In this document: positions 25,906-34,686 of the stretch, piece by piece
How positions within the stretch are numbered: the first letter of the stretch is position 1
Layout of the letters: every line of letters starts with the position of its first letter
Assembly (NCBI RefSeq): GCF_900176515.1
Contig: NZ_FWXV01000006.1
Coordinates: forward strand, 434,001 to 498,000
Origin: Kibdelosporangium aridum
GTDB lineage: Bacteria; Actinomycetota; Actinomycetes; Mycobacteriales; Pseudonocardiaceae
DNA: 64,000 nucleotides
Direction of reading: 5' to 3'
Notes under the pieces: model-generated
The model's input: only the letters and a program-made list of their open reading frames with translations
Told to the model about the DNA's origin: nothing
Database searches by the model: none
Translations under genes and position numbers: made by a program

Positions 25906-27750
25906 TCAGGACGGGATGCGCCGCACCGCGCCTGTGGACGCGTCGGTCGCCATGTGTGCGTACGCCCGCAAAGCCGTGGTGACAGGGCGATCCCGGTCGA
26001 CCGGCTGCCACGGCCGCTCACTGGACTCCATCTTCGCCCGTCGCTCGGCCAGAACTTCCTGCGGCACAAGCAGTTCCAGTGTCCGGGTGGTCACGTCGAT
26101 CAGGATCTGGTCGCCGTCCTGGACCAGGCCGATCGTGCCCGCGCCCGCCGCCTCGGGCGAGATGTGCCCGACCGACAAACCCGATGAGCCGCCGGAGAAG
26201 CGGCCGTCGGTGATCAGTGCGCACTTCTTACCCAGCCCGGCACCCTTCAGGAATGCCGTGGGGTGCAACATCTCCTGCATCCCTGGGCCGCCCGCGGGGC
26301 CTTCGTAGCGCACCACGAGCACGTCGCCCGGCTGGATCTCCTTGTTCAGGATCACCGACACCGCCTGCTCCTGGCTTTCCACCACGCGCGCAGGACCTTG
26401 GAACCGGAACAACGACGGATCGATTCCAGCCGACTTGATGACCGCGCCGTTCTCGGCCAGGTTGCCGCGCAGCACGGCCAAACCGCCGTCAGCGGTGTAC
26501 GCGTGCTCCTTGTCACGGATACATCCGGAAGCGGCGTCGGTGTCCAAAGAAGACCAGCGGTTGGTCGTGGAGAACGCCTCCGTGGTCCGCACGCCGCCAG
26601 GCGCCGCGTGGAAGAGCTCGATCGCCGCGTCGGAAGCCGATCCGGATCGGACGTCCCATTCGGACAACCAGCCCGACAGGTCCGCGCTGTGCACCGAGTG
26701 GACGTCCCGGTTGAGCAGGCCCGCGCGGTCGAGCTCACCGAGGATCGCCGGAATCCCACCGGCCCGGTGCACGTCTTCCATGTGGTAGTCGGAGTTCGGC
26801 GAGACCTTCGACAGGCACGGCACGCGGCGGCTGATCGCGTCGATGTCGGCCAGCGTGAAGTCGACCCCGCCCTCCTGTGCCGCGGCCAGGATGTGCAGGA
26901 CCGTGTTGGTCGAGCCGCCCATCGCCATGTCCAACGCCATCGCGTTCTCGAAGGCCTTGCGGGACGCGATCGAGCGCGGCAGGACACTGGAGTCGTCGGA
27001 GCCGTACCAACGCTTGGCCAGTTCCACGACGGTCGTTCCGGCCCGGGAGAACAGGTCACGGCGCGCGGCGTGCGTGGCCAGAGTGGAGCCGTTGCCCGGC
27101 AACGCCAGCCCGAGCGCCTCGGTGAGGCAGTTCATCGAGTTCGCCGTGAACATCCCGGAGCACGAGCCGCACGTCGGGCAGGCCGAGCGCTCCACAATGG
27201 ACAAGCCGTCCTCGTCGACGGACGGGTTCGCGGAGGCCGCGATGGCGGTGATCAGGTCGGTCGGTGCCTGTGCGACACCGTCCACGATCACGGCCTTGCC
27301 CGCCTCCATCGGCCCACCGGAGACGAACACCGTCGGGATGTTGAGCCGCATGGCCGCGTTCAGCATGCCCGGCGTGATCTTGTCGCAGTTGGAGATGCAC
27401 ACCAGCGCGTCCGCCTGGTGCGCGTTGACCATGTACTCGACCGAGTCCGCGATGATCTCGCGGGACGGCAGGGAGTACAGCATTCCACTGTGGCCCATCG
27501 CGATCCCGTCGTCCACCGCGATGGTGTGGAACTCACGCGCGACACCGCCCGCCTCGCGCACGGCTTCGGCGACGATGTCACCGAGGTCGCGAAGGTGTAC
27601 GTGGCCCGGCACGAACTGCGTGTAGGAGTTGGCGATCGCCACGATCGGCTTGCCGAAGTCGGAATCCGTCATACCGGTCGCACGCCAGAGCGCGCGGGCG
27701 CCTGCGGCGTTGCGGCCGTGAGTGGTCGTGCGGGAGCGCAACTGGGGCAT
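25906..27750 (-). CDS. ilvD: Dihydroxy-acid dehydratase
   Basis: Fe-S dehydratase of 614 aa, the normal IlvD length, converting 2,3-dihydroxy-isovalerate (and 3-methylvalerate) to the 2-keto acids for valine, isoleucine and leucine. Cluster-linked cysteines lie in VCISNCDKITPGMLNAAMR and CPTCGSCSGMFTANSMNC. The family segments DGIAMGHSGMLYSLPSRE, AMALDMAMGGSTNTVLH and MQEMLHPTAFLKG are intact. ATG 27750 has GGAGGGG upstream; the long upstream open frame is rejected. It lies apart from ilvBNC and runs in the opposite direction, next to the PH-domain gene. Confidence 0.97.
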   Translation of the reverse strand: MPQLRSRTTTHGRNAAGARALWRATGMTDSDFGKPIVAIANSYTQFVPGHVHLRDLGDIVAEAVREAGGVAREFHTIAVDDGIAMGHSGMLYSLPSREIIADSVEYMVNAHQADALVCISNCDKITPGMLNAAMRLNIPTVFVSGGPMEAGKAVIVDGVAQAPTDLITAIAASANPSVDEDGLSIVERSACPTCGSCSGMFTANSMNCLTEALGLALPGNGSTLATHAARRDLFSRAGTTVVELAKRWYGSDDSSVLPRSIASRKAFENAMALDMAMGGSTNTVLHILAAAQEGGVDFTLADIDAISRRVPCLSKVSPNSDYHMEDVHRAGGIPAILGELDRAGLLNRDVHSVHSADLSGWLSEWDVRSGSASDAAIELFHAAPGGVRTTEAFSTTNRWSSLDTDAASGCIRDKEHAYTADGGLAVLRGNLAENGAVIKSAGIDPSLFRFQGPARVVESQEQAVSVILNKEIQPGDVLVVRYEGPAGGPGMQEMLHPTAFLKGAGLGKKCALITDGRFSGGSSGLSVGHISPEAAGAGTIGLVQDGDQILIDVTTRTLELLVPQEVLAERRAKMESSERPWQPVDRDRPVTTALRAYAHMATDASTGAVRRIPS

Positions 27751-27791
27751 CGCCCCTCCAAAGGTCAGAACGTGGTGGATCAGCCGCGAGG

Positions 27792-28277
27792 TTACTCCGC
27801 CGAGGTGTCCGGTGTGGCCGGAGTTTCCTCGTCGCTTGCTTCGGGATCGGCAGCAGGGTCGGGGATACGGCCGCCGCTGACTCGGGAAAGCAGTGACACG
27901 TGTCGCAGTCGGACACCCGGCAACCGGGTCACGGTGCCGTCGGTGCCGACCGCGGCCACCCGGCCGCGATCGATCTTCAGCGACGCCAGGTCGTCCCATT
28001 TCATGGTCTTGCTGGTGAACATGTCGCGTGCGGTCAGGCCGTCGGTGTCAGCGGTCGTGCGATGGCGGACCACCCAAAGGATCATCGCGATCGGTATCGC
28101 GTAGATCCCGAACAAGCCCGGCGCGGCGAAAGCGAACGGCGTTGCGGCAACGGCGAGCAGTAGCGCACCGAGGTGGGCGGTCGGTGGGGTCCGGAAGACC
28201 ACCTTGCTGACGGTCACGTACTGATGGTGCCTGTTCAGCGTCACCGGCCGGTCGGCGGGTCCCCCGATCGGGTCCAC
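27792..28277 (-). CDS. PH-domain membrane protein, CFP-6 (Rv3004)-like
   Basis: Protein of about 161 aa with one or two hydrophobic segments (LGALLLAVAATPFAFAAPGLFGIYAIPIAMILWVV, about residues 37-72) and a C-terminal bacterial PH-type domain (RHRTTADTDGLTARDMFTSKTMKWDDLASLKIDRGRVAAVGTDGTVTRLPGVR). The tail is acidic and rich in Pro/Thr. M. tuberculosis Rv3004 (low-molecular-weight antigen CFP-6) has the same domain beside ilvB1. GTG 28277 is the longest start and no ribosome site picks one; later GTGs are possible. Function unknown. Confidence 0.78.
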   Translation of the reverse strand: MDPIGGPADRPVTLNRHHQYVTVSKVVFRTPPTAHLGALLLAVAATPFAFAAPGLFGIYAIPIAMILWVVRHRTTADTDGLTARDMFTSKTMKWDDLASLKIDRGRVAAVGTDGTVTRLPGVRLRHVSLLSRVSGGRIPDPAADPEASDEETPATPDTSAE

Positions 28278-28338
28278 TATTCGGGATTGGCGTCCCGCAG
28301 ATTTGACGCGTGCGCACGATCCGCACTACCGTCGCCCT

Positions 28339-28386
28339 ATGTTCAACCCGATTGGTCTCGTACTTCCCAAGCGCGTCGACGCTTAG
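28339..28386 (+). CDS. ilvB leader peptide (BCAA-codon attenuator peptide)
   Basis: A 15-codon reading frame, MFNPIGLVLPKRVDA, with five branched-chain codons (Ile, Leu, Val, Leu, Val), placed 107 bases before the ilvB start. Its last codons overlap the left arm of a hairpin and a terminator follows, the standard layout of a transcription-attenuation leader. C. glutamicum ilvBNC is known to use such a leader. No clear ribosome site precedes the ATG, so initiation may be leaderless. Confidence 0.75.
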   Translation: MFNPIGLVLPKRVDA

Positions 28387-28446
28387 GGCTACAGACTCGT
28401 CGACGCGCGACCCTCGTGCGACCCATCCGGTCGACGGGGGTTTTTT
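28371..28446 (+). promoter_or_regulatory. ilvBNC transcription attenuator (pause hairpin plus terminator)
   Basis: Region 1 (28371-28381, GCGCGTCGACG) pairs perfectly with region 2 (28398-28408, CGTCGACGCGC). Region 3 (28410-28423) pairs with region 4 (28429-28441) as a 13-bp stem, with one bulge, ending in a TTTTTT run (28441-28446): an intrinsic terminator. Region 2 can also pair with region 3 through GTCGACGC/GTGCGAC, giving an antiterminator when the ribosome stalls on the BCAA codons of the leader peptide. Deprivation of branched-chain amino acids should therefore raise ilvBNC expression. The pairings are read from sequence; the mechanism is by analogy. Confidence 0.75.
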
Positions 28447-28492
28447 CGTGTCCGGACCCCATAACCGACCACTGACTCACGAGGCAGAACCG

Positions 28493-30361
28493 ATGACGAG
28501 CGCTACATCGCGACCCGCCGCGAAGCCCGGGGCGCCGAAACCGGGAGCTGATCCCAAACCAGGGGATCACTCCGCCCCGGCCAACCGTCCGAAACCAGCG
28601 CCGCCCTCCGGCGCCCCGGTGCGTGTCAACGGCGCCCAGTCGCTGGTCCGTTCGCTCGAGGCAGTCGGTTGCGAGGTGGTCTTCGGCATTCCCGGAGGAA
28701 CCATCCTGCCGGCGTACGACCCGCTGCTCGACTCCACCAAGGTCCGCCACGTCCTGGTCCGGCACGAGCAGGGTGCCGGCCACGCGGCCACCGGGTACGC
28801 GCAGGCCACCGGCAAGGTCGGGGTCTGCATGGCGACCTCCGGTCCTGGCGCGACCAACCTGGTCACCCCGCTCGCGGACGCGAACATGGACTCCGTCCCG
28901 GTCGTGGCCATCACCGGCCAGCAGACCAGGGCGCTGATCGGCACCGACGCCTTCCAGGAGGCGGACATCTGCGGCATCACGCTGCCGATCACCAAGCACA
29001 ACTTCCTCGTCACCGATCCGGCGGAGATCCCGCGGACCATCGCCGAGGCGTTCCACCTGGCTTCGACCGGCCGACCCGGCCCGGTGCTGGTGGACATCCC
29101 CAAGGACGTGCTGCAGGAGACCACCAGCTTCTCCTGGCCGCCCGAGATCCACCTGCCTGGCTACCGGCCGACGACCCGGCCGCACGGCAAGCAGGTGCGC
29201 GAGGCCGCGAAGCTGATCGCTTCGGCTCGCCGTCCGGTCCTCTACGTCGGCGGCGGCGTGATCAAGTCGGAGTCCTCGGCCGAGTTGCTCAGGCTCGCCG
29301 AGCTGACCAACATCCCGGTGGTCACCACGCTGATGGCGCGGGGCGCGTTCCCCGACTCGCACCCGCAACACCTTGGTATGCCCGGAATGCACGGATCGGT
29401 GGCGGCGGTGGGCTGCCTCCAGCGGTCCGACCTGATCATCGCGCTCGGTGCCCGGTTCGACGACCGGGTCACCGGCAAGCTCGACTCGTTCGCGCCGGAG
29501 GCGCAGGTCGTGCACGCCGACATCGACCCGGCGGAGATCTCCAAGAACCGCAAGGCCGACGTGCCGATCGTGGGTGACTGCAAGGAGATCATCACCGAGC
29601 TGATCACCGCGGTGCAGGCCGAGCACGAGCGGCACAAGGCGGACCTGACCCAGTGGTGGGCGCAGGTGAACAGCTGGCGGGAGACGTTCCCGAAGGGCTA
29701 CGAGTGGCCGTCGGACGGCACGCTGTCGCCGCAGTACGTGATCGAGCGGATCGGCGAGCTCGTCGGCCCGGACGCGATCTACACGGCGGGCGTCGGCCAG
29801 CACCAGATGTGGGCGGCGCAGTTCATCAACTACGAGAAGCCGATGACGTGGATCAACTCCGGTGGTCTCGGCACGATGGGCTTCGCGGTCCCGGCCGCGA
29901 TGGGCGCCAAGTTCGGCATGCCGGACACGCAAGTGTGGGCGATCGACGGCGACGGCTGCTTCCAGATGACCAACCAGGAGCTGGCCACGTGCGCCATCGA
30001 GGGCGCGCCGATCAAGGTTGCCGTGATCAACAACGGCAACCTCGGCATGGTCCGCCAGTGGCAGAACCTGTTCTACTCGGAGCGCTACTCGAACACCGAT
30101 CTCGGCACGCACAAGCACCGGATTCCGGACTTCACGCTGCTCGCTGAGGCATTGGGCTGCGCGGGCCTGCGGTGCGAGACTCGTGAGCAGGTCGACACCG
30201 TGATCAAGCGGGCGATGGAGATCAACGACCGCCCCGTCGTGATCGACTTCGTGGTCGGCAAGGACGCGCAGGTGTGGCCGATGGTCGCGGCGGGCACCGG
30301 CAACGACGAGATCATGGCGGCCAGAGGGATCCGGCCGCTGTTCGACGAGGATGAGATCTGA
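28493..30361 (+). CDS. ilvB: Acetolactate synthase large subunit
   Basis: ThDP enzyme of 622 aa catalysing the first common step of valine, leucine and isoleucine synthesis. A Pro/Lys-rich tail of about 45 residues precedes the catalytic core, usual in actinobacterial IlvB. The core shows EVVFGIPGGTILPAYD, the catalytic Glu in RHEQGAGHAATGYA, and the ThDP/Mg motif from GDGCFQMT to VINNGNLGMVRQWQ. ATG 28493 is chosen over the much longer open frame because it follows the attenuator. It overlaps ilvN by one base. Confidence 0.97.
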   Translation: MTSATSRPAAKPGAPKPGADPKPGDHSAPANRPKPAPPSGAPVRVNGAQSLVRSLEAVGCEVVFGIPGGTILPAYDPLLDSTKVRHVLVRHEQGAGHAATGYAQATGKVGVCMATSGPGATNLVTPLADANMDSVPVVAITGQQTRALIGTDAFQEADICGITLPITKHNFLVTDPAEIPRTIAEAFHLASTGRPGPVLVDIPKDVLQETTSFSWPPEIHLPGYRPTTRPHGKQVREAAKLIASARRPVLYVGGGVIKSESSAELLRLAELTNIPVVTTLMARGAFPDSHPQHLGMPGMHGSVAAVGCLQRSDLIIALGARFDDRVTGKLDSFAPEAQVVHADIDPAEISKNRKADVPIVGDCKEIITELITAVQAEHERHKADLTQWWAQVNSWRETFPKGYEWPSDGTLSPQYVIERIGELVGPDAIYTAGVGQHQMWAAQFINYEKPMTWINSGGLGTMGFAVPAAMGAKFGMPDTQVWAIDGDGCFQMTNQELATCAIEGAPIKVAVINNGNLGMVRQWQNLFYSERYSNTDLGTHKHRIPDFTLLAEALGCAGLRCETREQVDTVIKRAMEINDRPVVIDFVVGKDAQVWPMVAAGTGNDEIMAARGIRPLFDEDEI

Positions 30362-30867
30362 TGTCCACCCACACACTGAGCGTTCTTGTCGAGAACAAGC
30401 CGGGTGTGCTTGCTCGCGTTGCCGGATTGTTCTCCCGGCGCGGCTTTAACATCGAGTCGCTCGCCGTCGGACCGACCGAGCACCCAGACGTGTCCAGGAT
30501 GACCATCGTGGTCGCGGTCGACGAATTGCCACTCGAACAGGTGACAAAGCAGCTCAACAAGCTGGTGAACGTGATCAAGATCGTGGAGCTCGAACCGAGT
30601 TCCGCGGTCCAGCGCGAACTGTTGTTGGTGAAGGTGCGCGCGGACGCGACCGTGCGCAGCCAGGTGCTGGAGACAGTGCAGCTCTTCCGTGCCAAGGTGG
30701 TGGACGTCTCGCCGGAGGCGCTGACCATCGAGGCGACCGGGACAGCCGACAAGATCGAGGCGCTGCGCCGGATGCTCGAGCCCTACGGCGTGCGTGAGAT
30801 GGTGCAGTCCGGAATGGTCGCCATCGGCCGCGGTCCCCGCTCCATCACCGCGACGGCTGTTCGCTGA
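30361..30867 (+). CDS. ilvN: Acetolactate synthase small (regulatory) subunit
   Basis: Regulatory subunit of 168 aa. The N-terminal ACT domain is typical: HTLSVLVENKPGVLARVAGLFSRRGFNIESLAVG, residues 4-37, where valine or isoleucine binds for feedback inhibition. The C-terminal domain continues with RELLLVKVRADATVRSQVLETVQLFRAKVVDVS. It stimulates IlvB. The ATG shares one base with the ilvB TGA (TGATG), so the two subunits are translationally coupled. Confidence 0.96.
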   Translation: MSTHTLSVLVENKPGVLARVAGLFSRRGFNIESLAVGPTEHPDVSRMTIVVAVDELPLEQVTKQLNKLVNVIKIVELEPSSAVQRELLLVKVRADATVRSQVLETVQLFRAKVVDVSPEALTIEATGTADKIEALRRMLEPYGVREMVQSGMVAIGRGPRSITATAVR

Positions 30868-30913
30868 AAATCGCACCCGAGATTTCCCACAGGTTGACTA
30901 AGGAAACAACTAG

Positions 30914-31927
<1,014 letters not shown>

Positions 31928-31940
31928 TCTTTCTTCCCCG

Positions 31941-31979
31941 CGAATGCCCCTTGGGAGATAGCTCCTGAGGGGCATTCGC
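31941..31979 (+). terminator. Terminator of the ilvBNC operon
   Basis: CGAATGCCCCT.. (31941-31957) pairs with CTCCTGAGGGGCATTCG (31963-31979) in a long stem with one small internal loop, 13 bases after the ilvC stop. It separates the ilv operon from the DUF397 gene. Confidence 0.85.
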
Positions 31980-32040
31980 ATTTCAGTTCTGGGCGGTCGG
32001 CCGGACAATCAAGGCCGGCCGGGTGCTATACCTAGCGCTT

Positions 32041-32316
32041 ATGAGTGGTGACAGCGCGCCGATCTACGACGACAAAGCCCATGTTCGCGGGAATCTCGAC
32101 CTGACGAACGCCGAATGGCAGCGCGCCGCCGAACCGGGCGCCGACCCGGACGGTGAGTATGTGGAGATCGCGTTCGTCGAGCACACCGACGGCGTCACCT
32201 ACACGGCGATGCGCAACTCGAAGCACCCGGACGGGACGATTCTGGTGTTCACTCCCAGTGAGTGGGATGCGTTCGTCCAGGGCGTTCGCGCAGGTGAATT
32301 CGACGAGCCCTGGTAG
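32041..32316 (+). CDS. DUF397 domain protein
   Basis: Small cytoplasmic protein of 91 aa ending in a DUF397-like C-terminal half (YVEIAFVEHTDGVTYTAMRNSKHPDGTILVFTPSEWDAFVQGVRAGEFD). DUF397 proteins are common in Actinobacteria, usually beside XRE/DUF5753 regulators, but here none is adjacent. No ribosome site precedes the ATG, while TATACC lies at 32027-32032, 8 bases upstream; together this suggests a leaderless mRNA starting at the ATG. The frame could begin at 32023, but that would place the start inside the probable promoter. Function unknown. Confidence 0.78.
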   Translation: MSGDSAPIYDDKAHVRGNLDLTNAEWQRAAEPGADPDGEYVEIAFVEHTDGVTYTAMRNSKHPDGTILVFTPSEWDAFVQGVRAGEFDEPW

Positions 32317-32433
32317 TGCGGCATAACTCATTCGTAACGTGTCTGTGAGGCTTTAGACTCCTGTGCGTCCGGGCCCGGCGTTGTACCCGGTCTGTCTCCC
32401 ACATCATGAAATGATCAATTGGAGTGCGTTGCC

Positions 32434-34032
32434 GTGACTGCAACCAGCCGACCTGTTGTTCTGATCGCCGAAAAGCTGGCGCCGTCCGTGCTGGACGTAT
32501 TCGGCGAGGAGGTCGAGGTCCGTCACGTCGACGGCACTGACCGTCCCGCACTGCTCACCGAAGTCGCCAACGCCGACGCGTTGCTCGTCCGGTCAGCGAC
32601 CAAAGTGGACGCCGAGGTGCTTGGCGCGACCTCGCGGCTGAAGGTCGTCGCTCGTGCCGGTGTCGGCCTGGACAACGTCGAGGTCCCCGCTGCCACTGAG
32701 CGCGGCGTGCTGGTGGTGAACGCGCCGACGTCGAACATCGTCTCGGCCGCCGAGCACGCCGTGGGCCTGCTGCTCGCCGTCGCCCGCCGGATCCCCGCGG
32801 CCGACCAGAGCCTGCAGGGCGGCGCGTGGAAGCGCAGCGCGTACTCGGGCGTCGAGATCAACGGCAAGACCGTCGGTGTCGTCGGCCTCGGCAAGATCGG
32901 TCAGCTGTTCGCCGCGCGGCTCGCCGCCTTCGGCACTTCGTTGATCGCCTACGACCCGTACGTCTCGCCCGCGCGCGCCGCGCAGCTGGGCATCGAGCTC
33001 GTCGAGCTGGACGAGCTGCTGGCCAGGGCCGACTTCATCTCGGTGCACCTGCCCAAGACCCCGGAGACCAAGGGCCTGATCGGCGCGGACCAGCTGGCCA
33101 AGACCAAGAAGGGCGTGCTGATCGTGAACGCCGCCCGCGGTGGCCTGATCGACGAGCAGGCGCTGGCCGACGCGATCCAGTCGGGCCAGGTCGGCGGCGC
33201 GGGCATCGACGTGTTCGCCACCGAGCCGACGACCGCCAGCCCGCTGTTCGGCCTGCCCAACGTCGTGGTCACCCCGCACCTGGGCGCGTCGACGGCGGAG
33301 GCCCAGGACCGCGCGGGCACGGATGTCGCTCGCAGCGTGCTGCTCGCCCTGCGCGGCGACTTCGTACCCGATGGTGTGAACGTCGCCGGTGGCGCGGTCG
33401 GCGAGGAGGTGCGGCCGTACCTGCCGCTGACCCAGAAGCTGGGCCTCGTCCTGGCGGCGACGGGCAGCGGAACGCCGACGTCGATCACCGTCGAGGTGCG
33501 TGGTGAGCTGTCCAATGAGGACGTCTCGATTCTGCCGCTCGCCGCACTGCGCGGTGCTTTCCACGGCATCGTCGAATCGCAGGTGACCTTCGTGAACGCC
33601 CCGCGCCTCGCGGAGGAGCTGGGTGTCGAGGTCGACCTGGTCAAGGAGTCGGAGAGCGCGGCGCACCGCAGCCTCGTCACCCTCCGCGCGGTCTACGCGG
33701 ACGGCGCGAGCATCACCGTGTCGGGAACGGTGTCGGGCCTCGCCCAGGTCGAGAAGCTCGTCGGGTTCAACGGCCGCAGCTTCGACCTGCGCGCCGAGGG
33801 CACCGTGCTGCTCGCCGCGTACCCGGACCGCCCCGGCGTGATGGGCACGGTGGGCACGCTGCTCGGCGAGGCGGGCATCAACATCGAGGCCGCGCAGATC
33901 AGCCAGACCAAGACCGGCAACGACGCGATCATGCTGCTGCGCGTCGACCGCCAGGTGGACGCCTCCGTGCTGGACTCGATCGGCCTGAGCATCTCGGCGA
34001 CCAACATCCGCGCCGTGCAGTTCGACGCCTGA
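32434..34032 (+). CDS. serA: D-3-phosphoglycerate dehydrogenase
   Basis: First enzyme of serine synthesis, 532 aa, the long type with an extra domain before ACT. The nucleotide fold has VGVVGLGKIGQLFAARLAAFG; the catalytic set is Arg (NAARGG), Glu (FATEPT) and His (TPHLGAST). A substrate-binding/intervening domain follows (residues about 315-445), then the C-terminal ACT domain (VLLAAYPDRPGVMGTVGTLLGEAGINIEAAQIS) that senses serine. The GTG 32434 start is picked because GGAG lies nine bases upstream. M. tuberculosis serA1 lies similarly next to leuB. Followed by a strong hairpin and then a hairpin-repeat array. Confidence 0.95.
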   Translation: MTATSRPVVLIAEKLAPSVLDVFGEEVEVRHVDGTDRPALLTEVANADALLVRSATKVDAEVLGATSRLKVVARAGVGLDNVEVPAATERGVLVVNAPTSNIVSAAEHAVGLLLAVARRIPAADQSLQGGAWKRSAYSGVEINGKTVGVVGLGKIGQLFAARLAAFGTSLIAYDPYVSPARAAQLGIELVELDELLARADFISVHLPKTPETKGLIGADQLAKTKKGVLIVNAARGGLIDEQALADAIQSGQVGGAGIDVFATEPTTASPLFGLPNVVVTPHLGASTAEAQDRAGTDVARSVLLALRGDFVPDGVNVAGGAVGEEVRPYLPLTQKLGLVLAATGSGTPTSITVEVRGELSNEDVSILPLAALRGAFHGIVESQVTFVNAPRLAEELGVEVDLVKESESAAHRSLVTLRAVYADGASITVSGTVSGLAQVEKLVGFNGRSFDLRAEGTVLLAAYPDRPGVMGTVGTLLGEAGINIEAAQISQTKTGNDAIMLLRVDRQVDASVLDSIGLSISATNIRAVQFDA

Positions 34033-34048
34033 TCAACGACCGCGAGTA

Positions 34049-34076
34049 GCAGGGCAGAGCCTCGGCTCTGCCCTGC
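34049..34076 (+). terminator. serA terminator
   Basis: GCAGGGCAGAGCC (34049-34061) pairs perfectly with 34064-34076. The stem starts 17 bases after the serA stop. Similar AGGGC..GCCCT motifs recur in the following repeat array, which may derive from this hairpin. Confidence 0.8.
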
Positions 34077-34080
34077 GTTG

Positions 34081-34440
34081 TTGCTGGGTGGGGCTTGGTC
34101 TTTGCCCTGCACCGTTGCTGGTGGGGTTTCGGCCTTGCCCTGTGTGTTGTTGCTGGGTGGGGCTTGGTCTTTGCCCTGCACCGTTGCTGGTGGGGCTTGG
34201 GCCTTGCCCTGTGTGTTGTTGCTGGGTGGGGTTTCGGCTTTGCCCTGTGTGTTGTTGCTAGGTGGGCTTTGGCTCTGCCCTGCGCCCATTGATGGGCGGG
34301 GCTTCGGGCTTGCTCTGCGTGGCATTGTTGGGCAGGGCTTCGGCTTTGCCCTGCGTCATTGCTGGGTAGAGCGTTGGCTCTGCCCACCATCGTTGCTGGG
34401 AGGGCTTCGCCCTGGCCAGCGTCACCGCTGCTGCCCTGGT
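34081..34440. repeat. Tandem 34-36 bp hairpin-like repeat array
   Basis: About ten degenerate units, each beginning with TTGCTGG or a variant: 34081, 34115, 34150, 34184, 34219, 34255, then more diverged copies at about 34291, 34326, 34359 and 34392. Units are 34, 35, 34, 35 and 36 bases. A unit reads roughly TTGCTGGGTGGGGC, T-rich middle, GCCCTG, CACCG, and can fold with GGTG/CACC and GGGC/GCCC. The first five units are nearly identical in alternating pairs (69-base dimers); later ones decay. The stretch from 34033 to 34686 otherwise shows no gene that I can support; frames through the repeats encode only low-complexity peptides. Confidence 0.8.
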
Positions 34441-34686
34441 ATCGCTCCCAGTCGTGCCCATTCCCCTAGCCGCCCGCCAGGGGGACCCCTGATTTCAGGC
34501 TATTGCAGGGGGAGTTCGCGGCGGAAGAGCGGCGGGGCCGTGCCTGTGGATAACCGCTGTCTGTGGACAACCGGGGGCATGGCTTCAACCCGACCAGCTG
34601 AAGTTCGCCCGAATGTACTAGGCCGCTACGCCATTCGCGGATAGGTTGCTTTCCGGCATCAACGATGCGCGGAGAGTGAGGCATGC

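Noticed and set aside
26263..28104. 613-codon plus-strand open frame antisense to ilvD
   Set aside because: Shadow of ilvD, which carries all expected Cys motifs.
28343..30376. 677-codon open frame on the minus strand across ilvB
   Set aside because: It lies antisense to a clearly conserved ilvB; composition is Arg/His/Val-rich with no motifs, typical of the complement of a high-GC gene.
32317..32433. Riboswitch or leader before serA
   Set aside because: Only a weak CCGGG/CCCGG pairing; no known aptamer or leader peptide can be recognised.
32593..33666. 357-codon minus-strand frame antisense to serA
   Set aside because: No recognisable features; serA on the plus strand is complete.
33693..34325. 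Minus-strand frame encoding QGKAE/PPSNN-type repeats through the hairpin array
   Set aside because: It begins inside serA antisense, has no ribosome site, and the peptide periodicity follows from 69-base DNA units; treated as non-coding.
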